Counted from the stretch's first letter, positions 1-6,937 are shown. The stretch is 9,647 nt of DNA from Ignavibacteriaceae bacterium (GCA_023229425.1 JALNZG010000021.1:1-9647), one strand, 5' to 3'. Notes: generated by a model from the sequence alone, not told the origin. Made by a program: numbers and translations.

Positions 1-287
1 GACAGTTCGGACTCTATCCTGTGCAAGCGATTGAACTTTTGAGGAGACTCTTCCACAGTACGAGAGGACCTGGAAGAGGAAATCACTGGTCTACCGGTTG
101 GCCCACAAGGCCATCGCCGGGTAGCTACATTTCCAAACGATAAACACTGAATGCATCTCAAGTGTTAAGCGAACTCCAAGATTAGAAGTTCCCATTAGCT
201 TCCCCGCAGAATACGGGGTTGATAGGACTTAGATGTAAGACCTGCAAGGGTTTTAGTCGAGAGTTACTAAGTAGCGACTCTCCCATC
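1..287 (+). rRNA. rrl: 23S ribosomal RNA, 3' end (partial)
   Basis: This is the last ~287 bases of a large-subunit rRNA gene that begins before the window. The sarcin-ricin loop AGTACGAGAGGACC is at 57-70, preceded by the conserved GACAGTTCGG at 1-10. CCGGGTAGCTA lies at 117-127, and GTTGATAGG near 219-227 marks the domain VI end. The 3' boundary is estimated: a GAGAGT/ACTCTC stem (259-264 with 277-282) looks like the last helix, and the sequence runs into a T-tract at 288-293. The sequence is clearly bacterial but divergent from E. coli and Bacillus, which suits a CPR lineage. No 5S rRNA follows within the window. Confidence 0.95.
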
Positions 288-363
288 TTTTTTCTCAGTA
301 GTATTGATGGGTTTACTTTCTTATAAAAACTTCAGTTAAATTATTTAAATTTATGAATAAATT

Positions 364-380
364 GACGCGATTTCCGCGTT
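364..380. terminator. Possible small bidirectional hairpin between 23S and a convergent gene
   Basis: ACGCG (365-369), loop ATTTC, CGCGT (375-379) form a 5-bp GC-rich stem, extendable by a G-T pair, in an otherwise very AT-rich gap. It lies between the 23S 3' end and the stop of the minus-strand gene at 401, where a shared terminator is expected. The stem is short and the T-tracts on both sides are weak (TTTC on plus, AATTT on minus), so this is only a candidate. The rest of 288-400 holds nothing else I recognise. Confidence 0.3.
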
Positions 381-400
381 TCAAAAATGAGAGGTAATTA

Positions 401-841
401 TCAAAAAAATATTTTTTCTCTATGTTTTGGATAGCTATTTAAATAACTAGAAGAAGATAAAAGTGCGATTGCAATATCGTTAATCATTTCTGGATTACTT
501 CCTTTTGCTAGTGGATGAATTATTCCTTCCCAAGCAACGTAAAGAAGTGCTACACTTGTAAAAGCTAAAGCATTTTTTAATTTTTCTGCATATTCAATAC
601 CTTTTTTTTCAGCCACTCTATCGAAAACTACCATATTATCTAAAATTTTATTTCTCATGACAGAAGTCAGGATTGCCGCGGTGCCAAAGTTACCAATATT
701 ATTTGCAATAGGATTATCACTCCCCAAAAGTTTTGGAGGTAGCACTTTCCAGTAGTTGCTTAATTTATTTACGCCGTCTAGTATAAAACCTGAAACTAGT
801 ATGGATTTGGATAATCCTGTAACAGCTTGTTCTGATGTCAT
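401..841 (-). CDS. Hypothetical small membrane-associated protein
   Basis: The frame encodes 146 residues of no family I recognise. It has a hydrophobic stretch at about residues 90-110 (NALAFTSVALLYVAWEGIIH), which could be one membrane helix. Two weaker apolar stretches lie near 50-63 and 119-133. There is no signal peptide, no cysteine and no obvious catalytic motif; the C-terminus is basic (PKHREKIFF). The ATG at 841 is supported by a good promoter: TTGATA, 17 bases, TTTAAT, then 6 bases to the ATG, so the mRNA is probably leaderless. The gene is convergent with the 23S rRNA and divergent from ruvC, sharing a 76-base intergenic region with it. The stop is TGA. The promoter and the length of the open frame make a real gene likely; the function is unknown. 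Confidence 0.7.
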   Translation of the reverse strand: MTSEQAVTGLSKSILVSGFILDGVNKLSNYWKVLPPKLLGSDNPIANNIGNFGTAAILTSVMRNKILDNMVVFDRVAEKKGIEYAEKLKNALAFTSVALLYVAWEGIIHPLAKGSNPEMINDIAIALLSSSSYLNSYPKHREKIFF

Positions 842-847
842 ATTTGG

Positions 848-876
848 ATTAAAATTATACTATTGATTATTATCAA
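848..876 (-). promoter_or_regulatory. Promoter of the 146-residue protein, leaderless
   Basis: On the minus strand, TTGATA (871-876) is followed by a 17-base spacer and TTTAAT (848-853), then 6 bases (CCAAAT) and the ATG. Transcription would start at or next to the ATG. An overlapping alternative is TATAAT (854-859) with TTGTAA (877-882), also spaced by 17, which would give a short leader of about 5 bases. No Shine-Dalgarno sequence is present. Confidence 0.65.
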
Positions 877-905
877 TTACAATATTATTTATTTCAAAAA
901 AACAA

Positions 906-911
906 TATAAT
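906..911 (+). promoter_or_regulatory. -10 box of ruvC, leaderless
   Basis: A perfect TATAAT ends 6 bases before the ruvC ATG at 918, placing the transcription start on the start codon. I see no convincing -35 box at 16-18 bases upstream (TATTAT at 883-888). The intergenic region also carries the divergent promoter of the minus-strand gene. Confidence 0.6.
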
Positions 912-917
912 CATTCT

Positions 918-1367
918 ATGACTATTCTTTCGATTGATTCAGGAATAGAGAGGACAGGGTATGCGATTTTTAAGGATAAAAAGTACGTCACTTCCGCGCT
1001 TATTAAGACGTCAAAAGAAAAATCTACTGAAATTAGACTTGAAGAAATTTACTCTAAACTTAAGGAAGTTTTTAAAAAATATCAGCCGGATGTTATGGTC
1101 TTAGAACAGTTATTGTTCTTTAAAAACCAAAAAACATTTATTCGTGTTGCTCAAGCACAGGGAATTGTTATGCTTCTTGCTGCGCAAAATAAAATCAAAG
1201 TAGAATTTTTAACACCCCTTCAGATTAAACAGATAGTGACAGGCTACGGACAGGCAGATAAAAAGTCTGTTCAGAAGATGATTCGTCTTACAACAGGTAT
1301 TAAGTTAACTCAGGACGATGAAGCGGATGCGGTAGCCTGCGGATTAGCGTTCAATATTTTAAACTAA
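918..1367 (+). CDS. ruvC: Holliday junction resolvase RuvC
   Basis: RuvC is the endonuclease that cuts Holliday junctions during recombinational repair, working with the RuvAB motor. The 149-residue product has the RNase H-like fold signature with all four acidic catalytic positions: D7 (LSIDSG, where DPG is more usual), E63 (VLEQLLFF), and D134 and D137 in DDEADAVACGLA. The central FIRVAQAQGIVMLLAA helix and the TPLQIKQIVTGYGQADK segment, with K115/K116, are also typical. Length is slightly below the usual 160-175. Start: the ATG at 918 lies 6 bases after TATAAT, and the catalytic D at residue 7 matches the family. The 3' end overlaps the convergent HAD gene by 17 bases. ruvA and ruvB are not adjacent. 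Confidence 0.95.
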   Translation: MTILSIDSGIERTGYAIFKDKKYVTSALIKTSKEKSTEIRLEEIYSKLKEVFKKYQPDVMVLEQLLFFKNQKTFIRVAQAQGIVMLLAAQNKIKVEFLTPLQIKQIVTGYGQADKKSVQKMIRLTTGIKLTQDDEADAVACGLAFNILN

Positions 1368-2052
1368 ATATTTTATTAACTAAATTTAATACATTATCCG
1401 AATTTGTAATTATCCAACCTTTTTTTTCGGCGTATTCCTGTAATTCTTTACTAGGATTAACACAAATTGAATTTTCAACTACGTCCAATATTCCTACGTC
1501 GGTAATTGAATCACCAAAAGCAAATGATTGTTTAAAATTGTATTGATTTATAAATTTTTTAGCAGAATTTTTTTTGTCTTCCAAAGTTGAATTAAACTGA
1601 ATAACTTTTCCGGTAAATACTCCGCTTTTTACTTCAAAGATTGTAGAAGCTACATTTGTTAATCCAAAAAGGTTCAAAATAACCTCACATACAAATTGCG
1701 GTTCATTAGAGGTTAAAATTATGTTGTGAGTTTTTTTTATTAATTTTAAAAGAGGTTTCGTAAAAGAATAAAAATTTTGTAAATTATTTTTAATAAAATC
1801 CTCAGTGTGTTTAAAAATATTTTGGTAAGATTTTCCTTTCAACCCCATCGCCCAGGTCTCGACAATTTTTTTTGAAGCAACATCACGTGTGATTTCACCT
1901 TTATGTAATAAAACGTGGAGATTGTGGATTTCATCAGCAAAACTTTTTTCCAATAAGTTGTCTTCGACCTGTAAATCTAATAAAGGCTCAATAATATTTC
2001 CTTTGAATATAGTACCGTCAATGTCAAAAAAAGCTATTTTATTATTTTTCAT
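1351..2052 (-). CDS. HAD-superfamily hydrolase (phosphoserine phosphatase-like, subfamily IB)
   Basis: This is a 233-residue Mg-dependent phosphatase-type protein of the haloacid dehalogenase superfamily. Motif I is FFDIDGTIF, with nucleophile D10 and acid/base D12. Motif II is ILTSNEP, with T114/S115. The motif III lysine is K160 or K161 (EDKKNSAK), and motif IV is GDSITD, with D181 and D185. The helical cap follows motif I at roughly residues 18-95, as in the SerB/IB group. The substrate cannot be read from sequence. The gene starts 2 bases after the stop of the upstream PfkB-type kinase, so it is an operon partner, probably translated by coupling. A kinase-phosphatase pair acting on related sugar or nucleoside phosphates is a reasonable inference. 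The stop is TGA and overlaps the end of ruvC. Confidence 0.88.
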   Translation of the reverse strand: MKNNKIAFFDIDGTIFKGNIIEPLLDLQVEDNLLEKSFADEIHNLHVLLHKGEITRDVASKKIVETWAMGLKGKSYQNIFKHTEDFIKNNLQNFYSFTKPLLKLIKKTHNIILTSNEPQFVCEVILNLFGLTNVASTIFEVKSGVFTGKVIQFNSTLEDKKNSAKKFINQYNFKQSFAFGDSITDVGILDVVENSICVNPSKELQEYAEKKGWIITNSDNVLNLVNKIFSLKY

Positions 2053-2054
2053 AA

Positions 2055-2957
2055 TTAATTAGCACCGATTCGGGAAAGTTTTTCCGCTGCGTATTTTGCC
2101 CCTAATTTCATTGAAGATTTAATATCTTTTGATTTTAAGTATTGTGCAATAAAGCCGGCAGTATAAGCATCTCCACCACCGGTTGTATCTACTATTTTTT
2201 TTGGCTTAACAGCTTCTTGGAAATATTTTTCATTTTTAAAATAACCAAAGCTGCCTTTTTCGGCGTCTGTGATAATCAAAATTCTATTTTTGAGATAGGG
2301 GAGTGTTAGTTCTAAATTTTTGAAGTCAATTTCCTCATAAGGTTTTTTGATCATCTCACAGTATTCGTGAGCATTAATAATTAAAACATCCAAACTATCA
2401 AAAATTTTATAAAGAACTTCGGGTTCTCGTTTACAATCGACAATTGAAAGATTAACAAAAGTAAGTGTTTGGTCACCCTTAAGATAAGTAATTATCTTAA
2501 TCTTATCTTCTAGAGATACATTAGTAAGTGAGGAAACGTAAACATTTTTTGCTTTTTTAAGATCGTCATGGAGAAAAAATTTCTTAACCATGTGACCGGG
2601 AGTATCATAACTAATGATAGTTCTCTCACCTGTTTCTGTTAATAAAATTGAAGAGATGATATTATAGTTTTCTTCGAATTGGCAAAATTCACTGGAAACG
2701 TTTTTTTGTTTCAACTTATTAAGGATTGTTTCTTTAAAATTATTATTGCCGATTCTAGAAAAGATAGCTGTTTTTAATCCATGTTTAGCCACTCCTACCG
2801 CAACATTGTATCCTCCACCACCAATACCCTCATAAAAATAATCAGAGTGATATTTCCCCCCAATCGCCAGTTGAAATCGCCCGTCTTTATTTGTCAGGGA
2901 CTCACCCTTGTAATAAAGATCTATAGCAATATTGCCGACGCATATAAGATCGTACAT
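2055..2957 (-). CDS. PfkB-family carbohydrate/nucleoside kinase
   Basis: This is a 300-residue ATP-dependent kinase of the ribokinase/adenosine kinase family. The N-terminal substrate-binding signature is GGGGYNVAVGVAKHG (residues 46-60). The C-terminal signature DTTGGGDAYTAGF (257-269) contains the anion hole and catalytic base D263. VGNIAIDLYY (8-17) is the usual first strand and substrate-contact region. NAHEYCEMI (195-203) corresponds to the N-x-x-E metal/phosphate motif. The length is normal for the family. The specific substrate (ribose, adenosine, fructose or another) is not determinable; the GGGG instead of GG(A/G)xAN is a mild departure. It is first in an operon with the HAD phosphatase and is transcribed from a divergent repeat-rich promoter region shared with holA. 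The ATG at 2957 lies 6 bases after an extended -10 box. Confidence 0.93.
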   Translation of the reverse strand: MYDLICVGNIAIDLYYKGESLTNKDGRFQLAIGGKYHSDYFYEGIGGGGYNVAVGVAKHGLKTAIFSRIGNNNFKETILNKLKQKNVSSEFCQFEENYNIISSILLTETGERTIISYDTPGHMVKKFFLHDDLKKAKNVYVSSLTNVSLEDKIKIITYLKGDQTLTFVNLSIVDCKREPEVLYKIFDSLDVLIINAHEYCEMIKKPYEEIDFKNLELTLPYLKNRILIITDAEKGSFGYFKNEKYFQEAVKPKKIVDTTGGGDAYTAGFIAQYLKSKDIKSSMKLGAKYAAEKLSRIGAN

Positions 2958-2963
2958 AGAATC

Positions 2964-2992
2964 AGCATAGCAGAGTTCATAAAGTTCGTAAA
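2964..2992 (-). promoter_or_regulatory. Promoter of the pfkB-HAD operon, leaderless
   Basis: On the minus strand, TTTACG (2987-2992) is followed by 17 bases, then TGCTATGCT, an extended -10 with TATGCT at 2964-2969. Six bases (GATTCT) separate it from the ATG. The -35 lies inside a 9-base repeat unit. No Shine-Dalgarno sequence is visible. Confidence 0.5.
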
Positions 2993-3060
2993 GTTATAAA
3001 GTTTATAAAGATAAATACTTTATGAACTTTAAAAACTTTATAAACTTGATAAACTATTGT
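2974..3060. repeat. 9-base minisatellite arranged as an inverted repeat
   Basis: Units of consensus AACTTTATA run rightward on the plus strand: AACTTTAAA 3025-3033, AACTTTATA 3034-3042, AACTTGATA 3043-3051, with a half unit before. The same type of unit runs on the minus strand over 2974-3010. The two arms meet at a 7-base spacer (3011-3017), giving an imperfect hairpin of about 36 bases per arm. The element occupies the whole divergent promoter region of the kinase operon and holA. The same unit array occurs at 5230-5272. Confidence 0.8.
3028..3055 (+). promoter_or_regulatory. Candidate holA promoter, leaderless
   Basis: TGATAAACT gives an extended -10, with TAAACT at 3050-3055, ending 6 bases (ATTGTT) before the holA ATG at 3062. 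TTTAAA (3028-3033) could serve as a -35 at a 16-base spacing. Both elements are made of the 9-base repeat. The hexamers are weaker than those of other genes here; the 6-base spacing is the main support. Confidence 0.4.
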
Positions 3061-3061
3061 T

Positions 3062-3751
3062 ATGCTTACAATTATCTGTGGCGAGGATTCGGTGGCGTCA
3101 CGAAAATATTTGACGGATCAACAACAGCTACTCAGGGAAAAAGATTTTGAGATTGTCAATGCTGATTATCACCAGGTGTTAGAACTTGATGAAACGGGAT
3201 CCTCGGAAAGTTCACTGTTCTCAACAAAACGTGCCTATTTTACCCAAAGCCTCAATAAAAAAGTCTTTAAAAAGATGAGTGAGAGGAACGAAAAAAAGAT
3301 TAAAGCTATCGTTGAATCAAAAGAAATACAGATCTATGACTGGGAAGAGGAAACTAGTCAAAGAGAATTAAAATCAATTAAAGGAGTGGTGATCAAGGAA
3401 TTTAAACCAAGTCAAACGATTTTTAAATTACTTGATTCCTGTTATCCCGGAAATTTAAAAATATTTTTAAATACTTTGCAAACTCTTTCCGAATCAACTG
3501 AGGATATTTTCATTTTTATAATGCTAGCCCGTCATATGAGAAATATTTTATCGGTCAAGATGGGAGAAAAAATTCCTAAGCTCGCCAGTTGGCAACTGGG
3601 AAAACTAGCTAGCCAATCAAAGTATTGGGAAGAAAAAAATCTGATAAATTTTTATCAAGGATTACATAGGATTGATGTTAATTCAAAGACAAATGGAACG
3701 CCGTTTTCGGTGAAAGAATCACTTGATATATTGGCGTGTTATTATTTATAA
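3062..3751 (+). CDS. holA: DNA polymerase III delta subunit-like protein (short HolA)
   Basis: HolA is the clamp-loader subunit that opens the sliding clamp during replication. The 229-residue product starts with MLTIICGEDSVASRKYL, the usual first strand and helix of delta (GEDxxxSRxxL). It ends with LHRIDVNSKTNGTPFSVKESLDIL, matching the delta C-terminal domain pattern of a helix with D and K-T-G-x, then a terminal leucine-rich helix. The Walker-like region is degenerate, as expected for delta. Typical bacterial HolA has about 340 residues, so the middle AAA+ lid region is much reduced; short forms are common in CPR genomes. The ATG at 3062 is supported by the 6-base spacing from the -10. 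The stop codon overlaps the -10 box of the next gene. The assignment rests on end motifs and length, without full-domain conservation. Confidence 0.7.
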   Translation: MLTIICGEDSVASRKYLTDQQQLLREKDFEIVNADYHQVLELDETGSSESSLFSTKRAYFTQSLNKKVFKKMSERNEKKIKAIVESKEIQIYDWEEETSQRELKSIKGVVIKEFKPSQTIFKLLDSCYPGNLKIFLNTLQTLSESTEDIFIFIMLARHMRNILSVKMGEKIPKLASWQLGKLASQSKYWEEKNLINFYQGLHRIDVNSKTNGTPFSVKESLDILACYYL

Positions 3752-3752
3752 T
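3723..3752 (+). promoter_or_regulatory. Internal promoter of the phosphomannomutase gene, leaderless
   Basis: TTGATA (3723-3728), 18 bases, TATAAT (3747-3752), then 6 bases to the ATG at 3759. The whole promoter lies inside the holA 3' end, and the -10 contains the holA stop codon TAA (3749-3751). This makes the ATG at 3759 a better start than the TTG at 3756, and shows that the gene need not depend on holA read-through. Confidence 0.7.
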
Positions 3753-3758
3753 TGATTG

Positions 3759-5174
3759 ATGAATAAAGTCCCGGATCATATTTTTCGCGGTTACGATTTA
3801 AGAGGAGTTGTTGGTACAGACTTAGATGAAGAAAATGTTTTAATTCTTGCTAAAGGTTATGCTACTTATTTATTACAACGCAGAATTTATGATTGTGTAA
3901 TCGGTTTTGATTCGAGAGAATCTTCGCCAAAATTCCGCGACGTTTTTGTCAAAGGGCTGACTGAATCAGGAATCACCGTATATGACATTGGTATTACTCT
4001 TTCTCAGATATGTTATTTTGCTCAATACTTTTTTAGAACACGCGGTATGGTGATGATCACTGCCTCTCATAATCCAAAAGAATATAATGGTTTTAAATTT
4101 GGGACCGGCTACTCGGAAACGATGGTGACAGAAGAGATAATTGAATACCGTGAATTAGTCAAGTCAGGGGAATTTATTAAACTCGATAAAGTTGGCGAGC
4201 ATATTCAACAAGATGTTTTTCCGGATTATCAAAAAGATCTTTTAAGACGAATTGGGAAAATAAAGAAATTTAAAGTCGTCGTTGATTCTTGTGCGGCTAC
4301 TACCGGTTTGTTTCTCCCTAAAATATTACGTTCTGTAGGATGTGAAGTAATTGAACAAAATACGACCCCAGATCCAACATTTCCGGTCGGTGTTGCCGAT
4401 CCAACCGAAAAAGAAGTCCAGGAAAGATTGGCTAAACGAGTAGTTGCAGAAAAAGCAGAACTTGGATTTTCTTATGACACTGATGGGGATAGGATTGGAG
4501 TAGTTGATCAAGACGGTGGTCTGATTTGGAATGACACTTTAGTTTCTTTATTCTCGAAAGATATCTTAGATTTTGCTCCTGGATCAAAGATTATTTATAA
4601 CGTCCTATGCTCCAAACAGGTTGATGAAGTGATTAAACAAAATAACGGAGTTCCAGTTATGTGGAAGACGGGGCACTCGTTTATCAAAGCCAAAGTCCGT
4701 GAGGACGGAGCAATTTTTGGCGGGGAATTATCCGGGCATTTTTTCTTCTGTGATAATTTTTATGGACACGATGATGGAGCAATTGCGTCACTTAGATTGT
4801 TGGCTTATCTCACAAGAGTTAATCTATCATTAAAACAAGCGATTAAATTATTACCTCAATATGTTTCTTCTCCGGAAATAAAAGTCGGTTGCCCTGATAA
4901 TATAAAATTTCAGGTTGTCACAGATAAAATTGGGGGAGAAATAAAAAAACTTTATCCAACGGCAAAATATGTAGAAATTGATGGGGTCCGCATGGATACA
5001 GAAGAGGAAATGATGATCGTCCGCGCCTCACAAAACGGTCCATATTTGACGATCAAATTTGAAGGAAAAACTCAAGAAAAATATGATCTATTAAAATCTC
5101 AGGTCAATAAAATTCTGCGTGGCTTAAGTGAGATTGATTTCAAATCGGGGGTAAATGTTTCCTCGTTAGATTAA
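3759..5174 (+). CDS. manB: Phosphomannomutase/phosphoglucomutase
   Basis: This is an alpha-D-phosphohexomutase that moves phosphate between C6 and C1 of mannose or glucose phosphate, feeding nucleotide-sugar and glycan synthesis in the cytoplasm. The protein has 471 residues, the normal length. Four-domain signatures are present: active-site serine S103 in TASHNP (101-106), the Mg-binding loop DTDGDR (240-245), the sugar-specificity loop GGELSGH (321-327), and the C-terminal phosphate loop RASQNGP (422-428). That last loop is usually RxSNTQP or RxSGTEP, so the Thr and Gln/Glu are changed here. The GGELSGH loop fits ManB/AlgC enzymes of dual specificity. The ATG is 7 bases after the holA stop and 6 bases after TATAAT. 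The upstream TTG at 3756 is less likely. The gene symbol denotes the family only. Confidence 0.93.
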   Translation: MNKVPDHIFRGYDLRGVVGTDLDEENVLILAKGYATYLLQRRIYDCVIGFDSRESSPKFRDVFVKGLTESGITVYDIGITLSQICYFAQYFFRTRGMVMITASHNPKEYNGFKFGTGYSETMVTEEIIEYRELVKSGEFIKLDKVGEHIQQDVFPDYQKDLLRRIGKIKKFKVVVDSCAATTGLFLPKILRSVGCEVIEQNTTPDPTFPVGVADPTEKEVQERLAKRVVAEKAELGFSYDTDGDRIGVVDQDGGLIWNDTLVSLFSKDILDFAPGSKIIYNVLCSKQVDEVIKQNNGVPVMWKTGHSFIKAKVREDGAIFGGELSGHFFFCDNFYGHDDGAIASLRLLAYLTRVNLSLKQAIKLLPQYVSSPEIKVGCPDNIKFQVVTDKIGGEIKKLYPTAKYVEIDGVRMDTEEEMMIVRASQNGPYLTIKFEGKTQEKYDLLKSQVNKILRGLSEIDFKSGVNVSSLD

Positions 5175-5207
5175 GAGCAAATATAAAATTCGCCCCTACA
5201 AAATAAA

Positions 5208-5226
5208 GGGTCGGAAAACCCGACCC
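5208..5226. terminator. GC-rich hairpin after the phosphomannomutase gene
   Basis: GGGTCGG (5208-5214), loop AAAAC, CCGACCC (5220-5226) form a perfect 7-bp stem about 33 bases past the stop. The following CTACTTTATG is not a strong T-tract, so it may be a repeat palindrome rather than a classical terminator. The neighbouring text CGCCCCTAC (5191-5199) is echoed by CGACCCCTAC (5221-5230), suggesting a small dispersed repeat. Confidence 0.5.
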
Positions 5227-5229
5227 CTA

Positions 5230-5272
5230 CTTTATGAACTTTATAAACTTTACAAACTTGATAAACTTATCC
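5230..5272 (+). repeat. 9-base minisatellite, second copy
   Basis: After a half unit CTTTATG come AACTTTATA (5237-5245), AACTTTACA (5246-5254), AACTTGATA (5255-5263) and AACTTATCC (5264-5272). It has the same period and consensus as the array before holA, about 2.2 kb away. The unit AACTTGATA supplies the -35 hexamer TTGATA of the next gene. Confidence 0.8.
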
Positions 5273-5286
5273 ATTTTGGCTATAAT
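5258..5286 (+). promoter_or_regulatory. Strong sigma70-type promoter of the 542-residue membrane protein
   Basis: TTGATA (5258-5263), a 17-base spacer and TATAAT (5281-5286) are almost consensus. The ATG at 5298 is 11 bases after the -10, so the expected 5' leader is only about 4-6 bases, without room for a Shine-Dalgarno site. Confidence 0.8.
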
Positions 5287-5297
5287 ATCGCATCCCT

Positions 5298-6926
5298 ATG
5301 CCAGACGATCAGGTTCCCCAAAATGATGATAAAAAAATAATTTTATCTAAATATACTCAGGCCTTGCTTGATACGTTTAAGACCGCAAAAAAAAGTATCC
5401 GACCTGATGATATTTCTGCACTATCCGTCTCCCAGACAGTTTCTTTTTTTGCTCTAGTTTATGAGAGAGTCCGAAATGCCGTTGAATATCGTGAAGATCA
5501 TCTGATTTTGAGAGCGGCCATTGAGCGAATTTTAAGACGACGATTTTCTTTAAACCCCGATGGCCATGGAGAGGCGGAGAACTTGTTACGCGAGCTTCTT
5601 TGGGCCCGTTATTTTGATAACGGAGTCCTTGGCGCGGAAGACAATATAATTGTACAAAATTTGATAAATAAATATGTTCTTCTTCGCCGCCAGATGGTTG
5701 TGGGCCGAGATAATGAACTCAAAATTTTTCTTGATCAATTTTTAATGGATCTTTTAACTTGCGAAGTTGAAGAAACTTTGAAGCCGGAATCAGCTCAAAT
5801 TCAATCTAATCTATCATTCTTTATCTATCAGGTTTTAAGAAAAAAAATAAAGATAGAGGGACTAAAAGAGGATCAAAAAGACGCATTTTTTTTGGTAGCA
5901 ATTGAAAAAGTTTTTGGAAAAAGCGATCGGGCTTATTTACGCTACCGTTTATTTACAACATTTTATAAAACATTACAAAATCACTCAGAAAAAGAACTTG
6001 AAACTTTAGGGACAAAGTTACCAACGATATTTACAAAGATTGATGATATGGTAACAAATCCCTATGTTGATAACTTAGTTAAATTTACACGCAAACAACT
6101 ACCCCCGTTTTTGATTTTATTTGCTTTGATTAAAAGTAAACCTGATGAATTACAAGCGATTCTTACCAATCGAGAAAGATTGTGGAATGAGGTCGACCAA
6201 ACTTGTCGTGATAAATATCAGCAGCTTGGATCACGCGTCCGAACATTAGCGGTCCGTAGTTTTATTTATATCTTACTTACAAAGATGATTTTTGCCATAA
6301 TACTCGAAGTTCCAATTTCCATCTATGTTTATGGAGAAGTCAATAAAAATGCAATTATTATCAACAGTATTTTTCCTCCAATTTTAATGATCGGAATTTT
6401 AGGATTTTTTAAAGTACCAGGTGAGGAAAACACACGAAAAATATACCAAAGGATAATTGATATCATTGACAATGATAAATCTTTTGAAACCAGAGTCGCT
6501 TTTGTTCCAAAAAAATCTGCGCAAAAACGGCCACTTTTAATTTTTGGTTTTACGGTTTTTTATTCTCTTACATTCCTAGTAACCCTTTCTTTGATCTATG
6601 AATTTTTAAGTAATCTTGGTTTTAATTTAGTAAGCCAGGTAATCTTTATTTTCTTTGTCAGTGTTGTCTCATTTTTTTCCTACAGGATTCGTCAAGTTAC
6701 TAAAGAACTGCGTTTAGAGGAAAAGGCAAGTATTTTTGCTCCAATAGGAGACTTTTTCTTTATGCCTATGCTATCTTTGGGAAAATTTTTCAGCTCCGAA
6801 ATAGCTAAGCTTAATTTTTTTATTTTTATCTTCGACTTTATCATCGAAGCTCCATTCAAATTAATCTTTGAGGTAGTAGAAGAGTGGATTTCATTTGTAC
6901 GCAAACGTAAAGAAGAAATTATTTAA
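5298..6926 (+). CDS. Multi-pass membrane protein of unknown family
   Basis: The product has 542 residues. Residues 1-310 form a largely helical, charged cytoplasmic-type domain rich in Arg, Lys, Glu and Leu, with no nucleotide-binding or protease motif I can see. Residues 311-545 carry four or five hydrophobic segments at about 320-345, 352-372, 411-435, 443-462 and a weaker one near 505-525. A charged loop at 373-410 (VPGEENTRKIYQRIIDIIDN) separates the second and third. The C-terminus is basic (RKRKEEII). There is no signal peptide and no cysteine pair. A near-consensus promoter fixes the ATG at 5298. It stands alone between the phosphomannomutase gene and a convergent methyltransferase. 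The base composition matches its neighbours, so it is probably a vertically inherited lineage-specific gene. I do not recognise the family. Confidence 0.85.
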   Translation: MPDDQVPQNDDKKIILSKYTQALLDTFKTAKKSIRPDDISALSVSQTVSFFALVYERVRNAVEYREDHLILRAAIERILRRRFSLNPDGHGEAENLLRELLWARYFDNGVLGAEDNIIVQNLINKYVLLRRQMVVGRDNELKIFLDQFLMDLLTCEVEETLKPESAQIQSNLSFFIYQVLRKKIKIEGLKEDQKDAFFLVAIEKVFGKSDRAYLRYRLFTTFYKTLQNHSEKELETLGTKLPTIFTKIDDMVTNPYVDNLVKFTRKQLPPFLILFALIKSKPDELQAILTNRERLWNEVDQTCRDKYQQLGSRVRTLAVRSFIYILLTKMIFAIILEVPISIYVYGEVNKNAIIINSIFPPILMIGILGFFKVPGEENTRKIYQRIIDIIDNDKSFETRVAFVPKKSAQKRPLLIFGFTVFYSLTFLVTLSLIYEFLSNLGFNLVSQVIFIFFVSVVSFFSYRIRQVTKELRLEEKASIFAPIGDFFFMPMLSLGKFFSSEIAKLNFFIFIFDFIIEAPFKLIFEVVEEWISFVRKRKEEII

Positions 6927-6937
6927 AAAAATAACAA

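Noticed and set aside
401..2052. Reassignment of TGA to glycine, as in some CPR lineages
   Set aside because: TGA ends two genes at sensible positions and no conserved domain contains an internal TGA, so the standard code fits.
2781..2999. Plus-strand 72-codon frame opposite the kinase gene
   Set aside because: It is antisense to conserved PfkB motifs and continues into the repeat; a shadow frame. The same applies to 4326-4511 and 6692-6904 on the minus strand.
2974..3060. CRISPR-like array
   Set aside because: The units are 9 bases, directly abutting, without unique spacers, and no cas genes are present.
3756..3758. TTG at 3756 as phosphomannomutase start
   Set aside because: The following ATG at 3759 has the exact TATAAT-6-ATG spacing, and TTG starts are rarer.
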